This document shows, piece after piece, positions 1 through 9,431 of a stretch of DNA of 64,000 nt. Location: assembly GCF_001927245.1 (NCBI RefSeq), contig NZ_MJUX01000006.1, positions 186,001 through 250,000 on the forward strand, in the 5' to 3' direction. How positions within the stretch are numbered: position 1 is the stretch's first letter; every line of letters begins with the position of its first letter. The notes below the pieces were generated by a model. That model was not told where the DNA came from. It saw only the letters and a list, made by a program, of their open reading frames with translations, and did no database searches. Source of the stretch: Acuticoccus yangtzensis (lineage in GTDB: Bacteria > Pseudomonadota > Alphaproteobacteria > Rhizobiales > Amorphaceae). A program made the translations under genes and the position numbers.

Positions 1-27
1 CCATGGTCCGGCCCATTATCCAGATTT

Positions 28-37
28 CAACAAAGCC
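28..37 (-). repeat. IS-like terminal inverted repeat (left of TRAP gene)
   Basis: Read on the minus strand the sequence is GGCTTTGTTG followed by AAATCTGGAT. The ten bases GGCTTTGTTG are repeated exactly, in opposite orientation, at 3067-3076. They resemble the termini of IS5/IS903-type insertion sequences as I remember them. No transposase is visible, because the element would lie to the left of the window. A ten-base match could be chance, so this is only a suggestion. Confidence 0.25.
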
Positions 38-153
38 CTTTGTTTCAGACAAAAAGCGTGGAACGCTGAACTTGGCCAAAATCTGCGCAAGCCGATCCGG
101 CGAGCAGACGCGGCCCACAGCATCGATCGACCTCGACCGACAGGGACCGGCGC

Positions 154-2823
154 ATGAACCACAGCACCTCGACACACGCCCCCGGTGCGGCGACGTCAGG
201 CGACGAACTCGTCGCCTCCGTCGACACAGGGGCGCGCAACCCCCTCGGCTGGCAAGCCTGGCTGATCCCGGGCATCGCGATGGTCTGGTCGCTGTTTCAG
301 CTCTACGTGATCCAACCGCAGTTCTGGCTCGGCAATCTCGTCGGCAACTCGGTCGTCTTCAACAACACCGAAATCCGCGCCATCCACCTCGCCTTCGCAC
401 TGGTGCTGGTGGCGATGGCCTTTCCCCTCTTCGCCAAGGCCAAGCTCGACCGGATCCCCTGGTACGACTTCCTCCTCGCCGCCGCGGGCGCTTTCGTCTG
501 CCTCTATCTGGTGCTGAACGCGGACCAGATCGCCCGCCGCTCCGGCCTTCCGACCACCATGGACCTCGCCGTGTCCACCGCGGGGCTTCTGCTGGTCGGC
601 ATCGCCGTTTACCGCGCGCTGGGGCTGCCGCTCCTCATCGTCGTGTCGGTCTTCCTCGCCTACGTCTTCTTCGGCTCGTCCGACATCTTCCCCGACGTGA
701 TGCGCTGGGCCGGCGCCTCCTACGGCAAGGCCACCTGGCACTTCTGGATGCAGACCGAAGGCGTGTTCGGCGTCGCGCTCGGCGTATCGGCGACGCTCAT
801 CTTCCTGTTCGTGCTGTTCGGCGCCATTCTGGAGCGCGCGGGGGCGGGCAACTTCTTCATCCAGATCGCGTTCGGCCTGCTCGGCCACCTGCGCGGCGGG
901 CCGGCCAAGGCCGCGGTCGTGGCGTCGGGCCTCTCCGGCATCTATTCCGGATCGTCCATCGCCAACGTGGTGACGACCGGCACCTTCACCATCCCGCTGA
1001 TGAAGAAGACCGGATTCCCCGCCGAGAAGGCGGGCGCGGTCGAGGTCGCCTCTTCCACCAACGGCCAGCTCACGCCGCCGGTGATGGGCGCCGCCGCCTT
1101 CCTCATCGCCGAGTTCACGGGCACCGCCTACACCGACCTCATCGTCTACGCCTTCCTGCCGGCGATCGTCTCCTACATCGCCCTCCTCTACATCGTTCAC
1201 CTCGAGGCGCTGAAGCTCGGCCTGCAGGGCCTTCCCGCCCACGCCGACACCAAGGCGAAGTCCCGCGCGCGCAAGATGGGCGGCTTCCTCGTCGGCTTCC
1301 TCATCCTCGCAGTTCTGGGCCTCGCCGTGCACTTCGGCCTCGGCTTCCTGCGGCAGATGTTCCCCGGCGGCGGCATGCTGGCGGCGATGTGCATCTTCCT
1401 CGCCTTCTACATCCTGTGTCTCATCATCGCCGCCGGCCGGCCCGACCTGAAGGTCGACGATCCCGACGCGCCGCTTCACGAGATGCCGCGCGCCGGTCAG
1501 GTCGCGCTGACGGGCCTGCACTTCGTCCTGCCGATCATCATCCTTCTCTATCTCGTCATGGTGGAGCGCCTTTCGCCGGGCCTGTCCGCCTTCTGGGCGA
1601 CGATGGCGATGATCTTCATCGCGCTGACGCAGCACCCCATCAAAGCCCTGTTCCGCGGCGGGCGCGGCCTCGGCTCCGCCACCCTCCAGGGCATCGAGGA
1701 GTTCTTCCACGGCATGGTGGGCGGCGCGCGCAACATGATCCCGATCGCCGTGGCGACGGGCGCTGCGGGCATCATCGTCGGCACCATCTCTCTCACCGGC
1801 GCGCACCAGGTGGTCGGCGCCCTCATCGAGTCGCTGGCCGGCGGATCGCTGATGGCCATGCTCATCCTCGTCGCGGTGATGAGCCTGGTGCTCGGCATGG
1901 GGCTGCCGACGACGGCGAACTATATCGTCGTCTCCTCGCTGATGGCGCCGGTCATCCTGTCGCTCGCCGCGTCCGAGGGGCTGATCATCCCGGCCGTCGC
2001 CGCCCACCTCTTCGTGTTCTATTTCGGCATCCTGGCCGACGACACACCGCCCGTGGGCCTTGCCGCCTATGCCGCTGCGGGCATATCAGGCGGCGACCCG
2101 ATCAAGACCGGTTTCCAGGGCTTCGGCTACGACATCCGCACCGCGCTGCTGCCCTTCCTCTTCATCTTCAACACCGAGCTTTTGTTGATGCATGTGGAGT
2201 TCGTCGACGGGCAGCCGGTGGCGACCTTCGTCGACTTCTTCACCGGGCTGAAAGCCTTCCTCATCGCCACGGTGGCGATGCTGGTCTTCGCCGCGGCGAC
2301 GCAGCGTTACTTCTTCGCCAAGTCGAACATCTTCGAGACGGTGATGCTGCTGGCCGCCGCGCTGCTGCTCTTCCGTCCCGGCGCCGCGCTCGACATGGTG
2401 CAGCCGCCCTTCATCGCCCAGCCGGGTTCGGCGGTCTACCAGGTCGCCGAAAGCGTCGAGCCGGGGACGACCATCCGCCTCGAGCTGACCGGGACGGACT
2501 TCAACAACATCGACAAGCGCAACTCCATCTTCATCGTCGTGCGCACGAACGAGGGCGCGACGGGCCAGGACCGCCTTGCCGATATCGGCCTCGACTTCCT
2601 GGAGGACGGCGACCAGATCACCGTGGAGGAGCCCTTCCCTGCGACCCCGTTCGCCTATCTCAGCCAGGACTTCGACTTCTATGCCGACGAGCCGGTGGTC
2701 CTCTCCACCGTTCAGACCCGTGCGGAGCGGATGCCGAAGGAAATCTTCTACATCCCCGCCTTCCTGCTCATCGCCTTCGTCATCCTGATGCAGCGCCGCA
2801 GGCAGACGGTGCCGGCCTTCTGA
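154..2823 (+). CDS. TRAP transporter fused permease (DctQM type) with C-terminal DUF3394-like domain
   Basis: This 889-residue protein is an inner-membrane permease of the TAXI-type TRAP family, in which the small DctQ-like and large DctM-like subunits are fused in one chain. It uses an ion gradient to import a solute, usually a carboxylate, delivered by a periplasmic binding protein. Hydrophobic segments run almost continuously from about residue 30 to 750. The conserved DctM-type motif GMGLPTTANY lies near residue 580. A polar domain follows at about 768-865, then a last membrane helix and a short basic tail, which fits the DUF3394 extension of this family. The start is chosen for an AGGGA ribosome site eight bases upstream. 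The partner TAXI binding protein is not in the window and may lie to the left. An intrinsic terminator follows directly. The substrate is unknown. Confidence 0.93.
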   Translation: MNHSTSTHAPGAATSGDELVASVDTGARNPLGWQAWLIPGIAMVWSLFQLYVIQPQFWLGNLVGNSVVFNNTEIRAIHLAFALVLVAMAFPLFAKAKLDRIPWYDFLLAAAGAFVCLYLVLNADQIARRSGLPTTMDLAVSTAGLLLVGIAVYRALGLPLLIVVSVFLAYVFFGSSDIFPDVMRWAGASYGKATWHFWMQTEGVFGVALGVSATLIFLFVLFGAILERAGAGNFFIQIAFGLLGHLRGGPAKAAVVASGLSGIYSGSSIANVVTTGTFTIPLMKKTGFPAEKAGAVEVASSTNGQLTPPVMGAAAFLIAEFTGTAYTDLIVYAFLPAIVSYIALLYIVHLEALKLGLQGLPAHADTKAKSRARKMGGFLVGFLILAVLGLAVHFGLGFLRQMFPGGGMLAAMCIFLAFYILCLIIAAGRPDLKVDDPDAPLHEMPRAGQVALTGLHFVLPIIILLYLVMVERLSPGLSAFWATMAMIFIALTQHPIKALFRGGRGLGSATLQGIEEFFHGMVGGARNMIPIAVATGAAGIIVGTISLTGAHQVVGALIESLAGGSLMAMLILVAVMSLVLGMGLPTTANYIVVSSLMAPVILSLAASEGLIIPAVAAHLFVFYFGILADDTPPVGLAAYAAAGISGGDPIKTGFQGFGYDIRTALLPFLFIFNTELLLMHVEFVDGQPVATFVDFFTGLKAFLIATVAMLVFAAATQRYFFAKSNIFETVMLLAAALLLFRPGAALDMVQPPFIAQPGSAVYQVAESVEPGTTIRLELTGTDFNNIDKRNSIFIVVRTNEGATGQDRLADIGLDFLEDGDQITVEEPFPATPFAYLSQDFDFYADEPVVLSTVQTRAERMPKEIFYIPAFLLIAFVILMQRRRQTVPAF

Positions 2824-2862
2824 CGCGACTTGGTACGCGGCAGGGTCCGCCGAGATCGAGAA

Positions 2863-2888
2863 AGCCGGCCTTCGGGCCGGCTTTTTTC
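2863..2888 (+). terminator. Intrinsic terminator after the TRAP permease
   Basis: A perfect eight-pair stem (AGCCGGCC / GGCCGGCT) is closed by a TTCG tetraloop and followed by TTTTTT. It lies 40 bases after the TRAP stop codon and has the classic form of a Rho-independent terminator. Confidence 0.92.
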
Positions 2889-3306
2889 GTGGCTGGCACC
2901 ACGCCGAAAGGTGAATTTGCTGTAAGCCATAGAGTTGCCATATTCGGCTTCTAGAGGGCTCGCCAGCGCCGAAGGATCGTTTGGATTCCGGTGCTACGGC
3001 TCAGTTCATGCGGAAGAAGAACGCCGGCGTTCGCGCCGGATTAATGCATTGCATCAAGCAGTTAATGGCTTTGTTGCAAAAATTGATCATCCGCATCGGC
3101 TGGAATGCCAATGTGTTGCCATATCTGTTTGGTCAAGGACAACCACCAGGCCACCAATTGATGGGTTTGGTCTCTTTCGCTTACCGTCTCTGAAATAAAG
3201 TGGCGCCATAGTCATCAGAGGCGCCCGCCAAAGACGGACGAAGGCGGCCGTGCCGCGTGTGGGAACGCGCCCGCCATCCCAAAGTGTGAGACAGTAGAGT
3301 TTTCGG
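2889..3306. other. Gene-free, lower-GC intergenic region
   Basis: About 420 bases between the TRAP terminator and the GGDEF gene hold no convincing gene. The stretch 2890-3200 is visibly poorer in G+C than its surroundings, which suggests foreign or degraded DNA. It contains the IS-like end at 3067. Short open frames here have no ribosome site or recognisable protein. The promoter of the GGDEF gene presumably lies in the last 100 bases, but no clear -35/-10 pair was seen. Confidence 0.5.
3067..3090 (+). repeat. IS-like terminal inverted repeat (right of TRAP gene)
   Basis: GGCTTTGTTGCAAAAATTGA reads rightward from 3067. Its first ten bases match the inverted copy at 28-37. It sits in the lower-GC spacer, and only about 230 bases separate it from the GGDEF gene, so if it is an IS end the element has been lost or truncated. 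No matching target duplication was seen. Confidence 0.25.
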
Positions 3307-4488
3307 ATGGACGCCGCGACTTCGAGTGTGATTGCCGCCATTACCTTGGGTCTCACGGGCTGCTTCCTGGCCTGGACCTGGCACACGCAGCGTACGACAC
3401 CCGCCCTCGTCTGGTGGTGTGCCGCATTCTTTTGTGCGTCCGCCGCGTCGCTGGCGATGTCCCGCGCCCAACTGGGCAGCTTCAGGACGCCCCAGGCCAC
3501 CTACGCCGACGATCTCCTGTCGATCCTCGCCTACGTGCTGATCTATTACGGGTTCCGCCGGTTCAACTTGCGTCCCCTCGCGGTCGAGCCGCTGGTCCTC
3601 GCCATGGTGGCCTACGGCGGCTCCCACATCCTTCTCGATTGGGCCCCCGCGCGGTTTTACGACATCACCATCGCCATCAACCTCGTCATCATCACCGCGA
3701 CGGTGGTGGAGGTCTGGCGTGCCGAGCAGCGCGACGGAATGTGGCGCAACATCGTGCTGGCGCTCCTTGCCTTCTGCGTCTTCGGCAGCGCGTGCCAGTT
3801 CGTCACCGGGGCGGCGGGACAGGCTGGCCCGGTTCATGAGAGCGACGCGGTGCTGATGCTGGTGGCGCTGATGCTGCCGATCGTCCTCAGCGTCGCCTTC
3901 GGGTTCAGCCTTCTCGGCATGGTGATGGAGCGTGACACGGCCCGTCTGCGCCTCGCGGCGCTGGCCGATCCTTTGACCGGCGCACTCAACCGGCGCGGGG
4001 CCAGCGAGTGGCTTCGGCTCCAGGTGCCGCGGCTGCGCGCCTCGGCCGTGCGCCACCCGATCAGCCTCGCCGTGCTTCTGGTGGACGTCGATCACTTCAA
4101 GTCCGTCAACGACACGCACGGTCATGCGGTGGGCGACGCGGCGCTTGTCGCCGTGGCCGAGCGGCTGCGCACCAATGCACGGCCGGACGATGCGGTGGTG
4201 CGCCTCGGCGGCGAAGAGTTCGCCGTCCTCATGCCCGCGACCAGCGCGACGGATGCGTTCGAGGCGGGCGAGCGGATCCGCTTCGCCATGGCGGCCGAGC
4301 CGCTCAACAGCGGGGTGGCCGATCTCCACCTGACGGTGAGCGTCGGATGTGCGGTCACCGCCGCGATGCCGACCGAGTCCGGGCTGGCTCGCCTTATCGC
4401 CGAGGCGGACGGTGCGCTCTATCGCGCCAAACGTTCGGGCAGAAACCGAGTCGCATCGGCATCGGTGCCTATTCTCACGCCAGCTTAA
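3307..4488 (+). CDS. Membrane-bound diguanylate cyclase (GGDEF domain)
   Basis: The 393-residue protein makes the second messenger cyclic di-GMP from two GTP. The first 215 residues form six or seven hydrophobic segments with no periplasmic sensor domain of recognisable family, so the membrane part itself may be the sensor. The GGDEF domain covers about 222-388. The active-site signature is GGEEF at 301-305, a catalytically competent variant. An inhibitory-site motif RPDD at 292-295 lies exactly five residues before it, so product inhibition is expected. The metal-binding and substrate motif DVDHFKSVNDTHGH is intact. The gene stands alone between two spacers. No EAL domain is present. The signal sensed is unknown. 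Confidence 0.92.
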   Translation: MDAATSSVIAAITLGLTGCFLAWTWHTQRTTPALVWWCAAFFCASAASLAMSRAQLGSFRTPQATYADDLLSILAYVLIYYGFRRFNLRPLAVEPLVLAMVAYGGSHILLDWAPARFYDITIAINLVIITATVVEVWRAEQRDGMWRNIVLALLAFCVFGSACQFVTGAAGQAGPVHESDAVLMLVALMLPIVLSVAFGFSLLGMVMERDTARLRLAALADPLTGALNRRGASEWLRLQVPRLRASAVRHPISLAVLLVDVDHFKSVNDTHGHAVGDAALVAVAERLRTNARPDDAVVRLGGEEFAVLMPATSATDAFEAGERIRFAMAAEPLNSGVADLHLTVSVGCAVTAAMPTESGLARLIAEADGALYRAKRSGRNRVASASVPILTPA

Positions 4489-4836
4489 CCTGCAAGAATG
4501 AATCTCTTCGCCGCGCGCGCAAGAGTTGTTTCATTCTGCGCAAGATCATAAGCGGCGGCGGAAGATCGCAGATTCTTCAATTCTTCTGCGGGATTAACGC
4601 GTTAGAAAGGATAGGCTCGGATATCCCCAAGGGCGAAAACAAACTCGTGTGATTTGAAACACACTCGAGGACAAAGCCACCCTTCATATCTGTCAAAGCT
4701 TTTCCAGGCGCCAGCGGTGACGCATTCTTGGCCTCATAAGGGCAACCTTGAGGCGAGGGTGTGAAAGCGCTCAGCCGCGCAGGAGGAGCTGGGCCAAACC
4801 ACGCGGCCCGATGTGTGCGTAGGTCAACGGGGCTGG
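4489..4836. other. Intergenic region with one imperfect hairpin
   Basis: This 348-base spacer follows the GGDEF gene. At 4495-4537 an imperfect hairpin (AGAATGA / TCATTCT, then CTCTT / AAGAG inside) lies seven bases after the stop; it lacks a T-run, so its termination role is uncertain. The middle (4540-4700) is relatively AT-rich and is the likely promoter region of the following ABC exporter group. An AGGAGGAG sequence near 4781 looks like a ribosome site but has no start codon at a proper distance. Confidence 0.4.
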
Positions 4837-7050
4837 ATGGCGATGACGACTCGACCGTCTCACGGGATTCCGGGCGGGACTGAAAGGGGCGCGCTCCTGG
4901 CGACGGTGCTTGGCGCCGCCCTCGTGGCTCTGGTTCTCGACCGTCTGCTCATGGATGCGCCCGGAGCCGTGGCCGACCTCCTGGAATTCGGCCGAAGCTG
5001 GTCCGGCGTGACCTTCGCCGCGCTCTGGGGCGTCGGCCTCGGCGCGCTGCCTCTGCTCTATGCGGTTGGCCGCCTGCACCCGCGCCTGTCCCGCGCGCTG
5101 CGGCGCCAAGGGGCGACCCCCGTCTCCAACATGCGCGGTTTCTGGGGCCTCTTGTCGGCCTACTGGCTGTCCGAGCGCTGGGTCGAGGCGTGGTCTCTGA
5201 CCTTCGCCGTCTTCGCCATCACCACCGTCATCTCCAAGAGCAGCGTGTGGGCGGCGACCGCGAGCGCCGACTTCCTCAACTCCATCGTCTCGTTCCACGA
5301 GCCCACGAACGGCGCCGATCCGGTCGCCATCCTGATGGCGTCCGTCGCCCTGTTCGCGGCCATCTTCCTCGGCCGTTATGCGCTGATCGGACTGCGTCAC
5401 TTCGTGTCCGCCACGCTGCACCGCAAGGCGCGCGGGTGGACGCAGGGGCAGTTCTCCGCCGCCCTGCTCGGCCGCAACCACATCGCCATGAACCTGATGT
5501 CCAACCGCGACGCAGGGCCGAATGCCGTCGGCCGGATGCCGGACAACGTCGACCAGCGGCTCGACGAGTGCACGAACTCCATGTTCGGCGGCATCATCGG
5601 CCTCGCAATGGGCATCTGGGGCTCGGTCACGTCGATCTATTTCGTGTCCTCCGCCATCATCGAGCGGTCGGTCGCGGTGCCGTTTCTTGAACGCTGGTTT
5701 GCCGCGATCGGTTCCAAGGCGACGGAACTTTTTGGCCCCGCCGTCGGTTCCGCGCTCACCTTCTCGCCCGGCGACTACGGTTCGGCCCTTCTGGTGGCCC
5801 TCCTCATCATCGTCTACGTGCCGCTGGGCACCTTCTGCGCATGGCTTTTGGGCCGCGTCCTGGAGCGTCAGACGCTGGAGCGCCAATCCCGCGACGGCAC
5901 GTGGCGCGGCGAGCTGAACGAGATGCTGGGCCGCTCCGGCCAGCTCGCGATCAGCCACGGCCAGCGCGTGCAGCAGCGCACCAACGGCAAGCTCTACGGC
6001 CACATCGACGACGTGTGGCACCGCATGAACATCACCCAGGCCGGGTTCATGATGTTCACCAACAGCTACAACTTCCTCTCCAAGCGCCTCGTCTCCTACC
6101 TGCCGGCGTTGCCGGGCTACCTGTCGGGCGCCCTCTCCTTCCGCGCCTATTCGGCGACGTCGGAGCTGGCGGCCGAGCTGATCGAGGATTGCTCCTGGTT
6201 CATCCAGGTAATGCCCGCCATCGCCACGCTGAAGGCCAACGCGGTCCGTCTGACGGAGGTCGCCAACGCCATCGAAATCGCCAGCGACCAGACCGACTTC
6301 TACAGCCAGACCGGCGTTCACGCCTTCCGCCATCTGGATCAGGACCCGCGCTTCGGCCTGACCTTGAAGAACGTCGCCCTGCACCACCGCGGCAAGGACA
6401 CCGCGCCCTTCCTGACCGTGCCGCACATCTCCATCCGCCCCGGTCAGTGGGCCTACGTGCGCGGCCAGAATGGTTGCGGCAAATCCTCGTTGATGAAGGC
6501 GATCGCGGGGCTGTGGCCCTACGGCTCGGGCGACATCGTCCACCCGGCCGGAAGCCGCATGTTCTTCGCCGGGCAGGACCCGGACCTGCCCACGCGCCTG
6601 ACGCTGAAGGAACTGATCTGCTACCCCGACTTCGGGGGCAAGTTCACCGACATTCAGATCGCCGCAGCGCTGGCGGAGGTCGGCCTCGGCAAGTTCATCG
6701 GCGACCTGGAGGACGACCTCCACCACGGGAAGCCCTGGAACAGCGTCTTCTCCGGCGGCCAGCGCCAGCGCCTGGTGCTCGCCCGCATCCTCCTGCAAAA
6801 GCCCGACGTGCTGCTGCTGGACGAGGCGTGTGCGGCGCTGGACCCGCTCGCCACGCTGGAGTTCCACCGCCTGCTCGCCGAGCACCTGCCGAAGGCGATC
6901 GTGATCTCGATCATGCACACGCCCGAGCCTCCCGTGGCGCCCGGCGGCAAGTCCTTCTACGACCGGATTCTCTACATCGAGGATGGTATCGGCGACATCC
7001 ACGCCCTAGGTCAGGTGGCGAAATCGGTCGACCAGATCGCCGCCGAATAG
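4837..7050 (+). CDS. SbmA/BacA- or YddA-type ABC transporter, fused permease and ATPase
   Basis: This 737-residue protein joins an N-terminal membrane domain of the ABC_membrane_2 type (six segments within about 20-350) to a C-terminal ATPase (about 510-730). The ATPase shows Walker A GQNGCGKS at 543-550, the signature FSGGQRQR near 638, Walker B with LLLDEACAALD near 665 and a switch histidine in SIMHTPEPP. Homologues include YddA and the peroxisomal ABCD half-transporters; the membrane part is related to the peptide importer SbmA/BacA. Members work as homodimers. The ATG at 4837 was chosen; a GTG at 4813 and an ATG at 4843 are also in frame, none with a strong ribosome site. The GH3 gene starts 15 bases after the stop, so they are probably cotranscribed. 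The substrate is unknown. Confidence 0.88.
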   Translation: MAMTTRPSHGIPGGTERGALLATVLGAALVALVLDRLLMDAPGAVADLLEFGRSWSGVTFAALWGVGLGALPLLYAVGRLHPRLSRALRRQGATPVSNMRGFWGLLSAYWLSERWVEAWSLTFAVFAITTVISKSSVWAATASADFLNSIVSFHEPTNGADPVAILMASVALFAAIFLGRYALIGLRHFVSATLHRKARGWTQGQFSAALLGRNHIAMNLMSNRDAGPNAVGRMPDNVDQRLDECTNSMFGGIIGLAMGIWGSVTSIYFVSSAIIERSVAVPFLERWFAAIGSKATELFGPAVGSALTFSPGDYGSALLVALLIIVYVPLGTFCAWLLGRVLERQTLERQSRDGTWRGELNEMLGRSGQLAISHGQRVQQRTNGKLYGHIDDVWHRMNITQAGFMMFTNSYNFLSKRLVSYLPALPGYLSGALSFRAYSATSELAAELIEDCSWFIQVMPAIATLKANAVRLTEVANAIEIASDQTDFYSQTGVHAFRHLDQDPRFGLTLKNVALHHRGKDTAPFLTVPHISIRPGQWAYVRGQNGCGKSSLMKAIAGLWPYGSGDIVHPAGSRMFFAGQDPDLPTRLTLKELICYPDFGGKFTDIQIAAALAEVGLGKFIGDLEDDLHHGKPWNSVFSGGQRQRLVLARILLQKPDVLLLDEACAALDPLATLEFHRLLAEHLPKAIVISIMHTPEPPVAPGGKSFYDRILYIEDGIGDIHALGQVAKSVDQIAAE

Positions 7051-7065
7051 GGCTGAGCCGTCCCC

Positions 7066-9330
7066 ATGCCGCACTCCGACTTTGTCGCTGCTCTCCTGCA
7101 GCGCATGACGCTGGCCGAGAAGATCGGCCAGCTCAACCTCCTCAGCGCCGGCGAGGGGCCGGAGACCGGAAGCCCCGCCACGCGCAACATCGAGGGACGG
7201 CTGGCCGCGGGTCAGCTCGGCGGCCTCTTCGGCACCAAGTCCGTCGCCTCGGTGCGCGCCTGGCAGGAGATCGCGCTGAAGGGATCGGCGCACGGCATTC
7301 CGCTGTTCTTCGCCGAGGACGTGATCCACGGCCACCGCACGATCTTCCCGCTCCCCATCGCGCTCGGCTGCGCCTTCAATCCGCAGCTCTGGCACGACGT
7401 GGCGCGCGTCGCCGCCATCGAGGCGTCGGCGGAGGGCATCAACCACGTCTATGCGCCGATGGTGGACATCGCCCGCGACCCGCGCTGGGGCCGCATCGCC
7501 GAGAGCCCCGGTGAGGACCCCTTCCTCGCCGCCCGCTACGCCGAGGCGATGGTCCGCGGCTTCGAGGGTGACGACCCGCGCGCGCCGGACACCGTGGTCT
7601 CGTGCCTCAAGCACTTCCTCGCCTATGGCGCGGCCGTCGGCGGGCGCGACTATGACAACGCCTCGCTGTCGCCCGAGGAGGCGATCGGCGTCTATGCCGA
7701 ACCCTTCCGCGCCGGTGTGGCGGCGGGGGCGGGCTCCGTCATGGGGTCCTTCAACGCGCTGAACAAGCGGCCCATGCACGCCCACCGCGCGCTGATCCGC
7801 GGCTGGCTGCGCGGCACCGCCGGCTTCGACGGGCTGATGGTGGCCGACTATACCGGCATCATGGAGCTCGCCGCCCACGGCCTCGGCGACCGGGAGACGG
7901 TGGCCGGTCTCGCCCTGCTCGCGGGCATCGACATGGACATGATCGGCGAGGACTACCTGAACCACCTGCCGAAGCTCGCCGAAGAGGGCCTGTCACGCCC
8001 CGAATCCGGCATTGACATCCCCGCCGCCGACATCCGCGCGGCGATCGACGAGGCGTGCGGCCGCGTCCTCGCCCTCAAAGAGCGCATCGGCCTGTTCGAG
8101 GATCCCTACCGCTATTGCGATGACGAGCGCGCCGCGAGCCTGCCGCTGTCGCCGCCGCACCGGCGCCTTGCCCGCGCCGCCATCGCCGAGAGCGCGGTCC
8201 TGCTCAAGAACAACGGCATCCTGCCGCTGGCGCCGGGCGCGCGGGTGGCGATGGTCGGCGCCCAGGCGGACGACCAGACCAACCTCCTCGGCACATGGGC
8301 GGTGTCCGGTGACCACCGCCAGGCGGTGACGCTGCTGGAGGGCCTCCACGCCGGCCACACCGGGCCGATCACCTGCGTGAAGGGCGCCGACATCGTCGAC
8401 GACCGCATCCTCGCCGACCGGCTGAACGTCCACGGCCAAACGGTGTTTCTCGACACCCGCAGCGCGGCGGTGATGCTGGACGAGGCGGTCGACGCCGCGC
8501 GCGCCGCCGACGTGACGGTGGCCGTGGTGGGCGAGGCGAAGGAGCATTCGGGCGAGTGCTCCTCGGTGACCGACCTCGGCCTCCCTGCCCCGCAGAAGCG
8601 TCTCGTCGAGGCGCTGGCGGCGACCGGCATGCCGCTGGTTCTCGTCGTCAAAGGTGGCCGCCCGCTGGCCCTGGAGCCGGAACTCGCGCTGGCCGACGCG
8701 GTGCTCTTCGCGTGGTTCGCGGGCACCGAGGCCGGGCACGGCATCGCCGACATTCTGACCGGCAAGGTCGACCCGTCGGGCCGCCTGTCCGCGGCCTTTC
8801 CGGCGCGCACGGGCCAGGTGCCGGTGCATCACCAGGCGGAGGCGACGGGGCGGCCTTATCCCGGCCGCTTCGAGAAGTTCAAGACCGGCTATCTCGACCT
8901 TCCCGACACCGTCGCCCCGGCGACGGGCCTCCTCCCCTTCGGCTTCGGCCTCTCATACACCACCTTCGCCTACTCGAAGCCGAGCGTCGACGCGGACCGG
9001 CTGAAGGGCGTGGACGCCACAGCCACCGTGCGCGTCACCGTCACCAACACCGGCGCGCGCACGGGCACCGAGGTGGTGCAGCTCTACGTCTCCGATCCGG
9101 TGGCGCGGATCACCCGGCCGATGCAGGAGTTGAAGGGGTTCGAGAAGATCACGCTCGCTCCCGGCGAGGCGCGCGAGGTGGCCTTCACCCTCAACCGCCG
9201 CGACCTCTCCTACGCGATGGGCGAGACGATGACCTCGGTCGAATGGGTCTGGGACCCCGGCACATTCGTCCTCAAGGTCGGCCCCAACTCGCGCGATCTG
9301 CAATCCGCCCAGATCGTCTGGGACGCCTGA
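7066..9330 (+). CDS. bglX: Beta-glucosidase, glycoside hydrolase family 3
   Basis: The 754-residue protein has the full BglX architecture: an N-terminal TIM barrel (about 10-330), an alpha/beta sandwich (about 370-590) and a C-terminal fibronectin-III-like domain (about 660-750). The predicted nucleophile is Asp261 in LMVADYTG, where the family usually shows a similar SDW motif; the KHF signature for substrate binding is also present. It removes terminal beta-D-glucose from oligosaccharides. Unlike E. coli BglX it has no signal peptide, so it is probably cytoplasmic. That fits coupling to the transporter encoded 15 bases upstream. There is no clear Shine-Dalgarno sequence, so translational coupling is possible. 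The bglX symbol reflects the family and not a proven orthologue. Confidence 0.92.
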   Translation: MPHSDFVAALLQRMTLAEKIGQLNLLSAGEGPETGSPATRNIEGRLAAGQLGGLFGTKSVASVRAWQEIALKGSAHGIPLFFAEDVIHGHRTIFPLPIALGCAFNPQLWHDVARVAAIEASAEGINHVYAPMVDIARDPRWGRIAESPGEDPFLAARYAEAMVRGFEGDDPRAPDTVVSCLKHFLAYGAAVGGRDYDNASLSPEEAIGVYAEPFRAGVAAGAGSVMGSFNALNKRPMHAHRALIRGWLRGTAGFDGLMVADYTGIMELAAHGLGDRETVAGLALLAGIDMDMIGEDYLNHLPKLAEEGLSRPESGIDIPAADIRAAIDEACGRVLALKERIGLFEDPYRYCDDERAASLPLSPPHRRLARAAIAESAVLLKNNGILPLAPGARVAMVGAQADDQTNLLGTWAVSGDHRQAVTLLEGLHAGHTGPITCVKGADIVDDRILADRLNVHGQTVFLDTRSAAVMLDEAVDAARAADVTVAVVGEAKEHSGECSSVTDLGLPAPQKRLVEALAATGMPLVLVVKGGRPLALEPELALADAVLFAWFAGTEAGHGIADILTGKVDPSGRLSAAFPARTGQVPVHHQAEATGRPYPGRFEKFKTGYLDLPDTVAPATGLLPFGFGLSYTTFAYSKPSVDADRLKGVDATATVRVTVTNTGARTGTEVVQLYVSDPVARITRPMQELKGFEKITLAPGEAREVAFTLNRRDLSYAMGETMTSVEWVWDPGTFVLKVGPNSRDLQSAQIVWDA

Positions 9331-9431
9331 CCATCGGCGCAGGCGCCGCAACCCGCGCGCCCGTCACGGGGCCGGAGACTTGACCGCGCCCCGGCTCCAT
9401 GGTTCGCCCTATGGCCTATCTGGAGACATGA

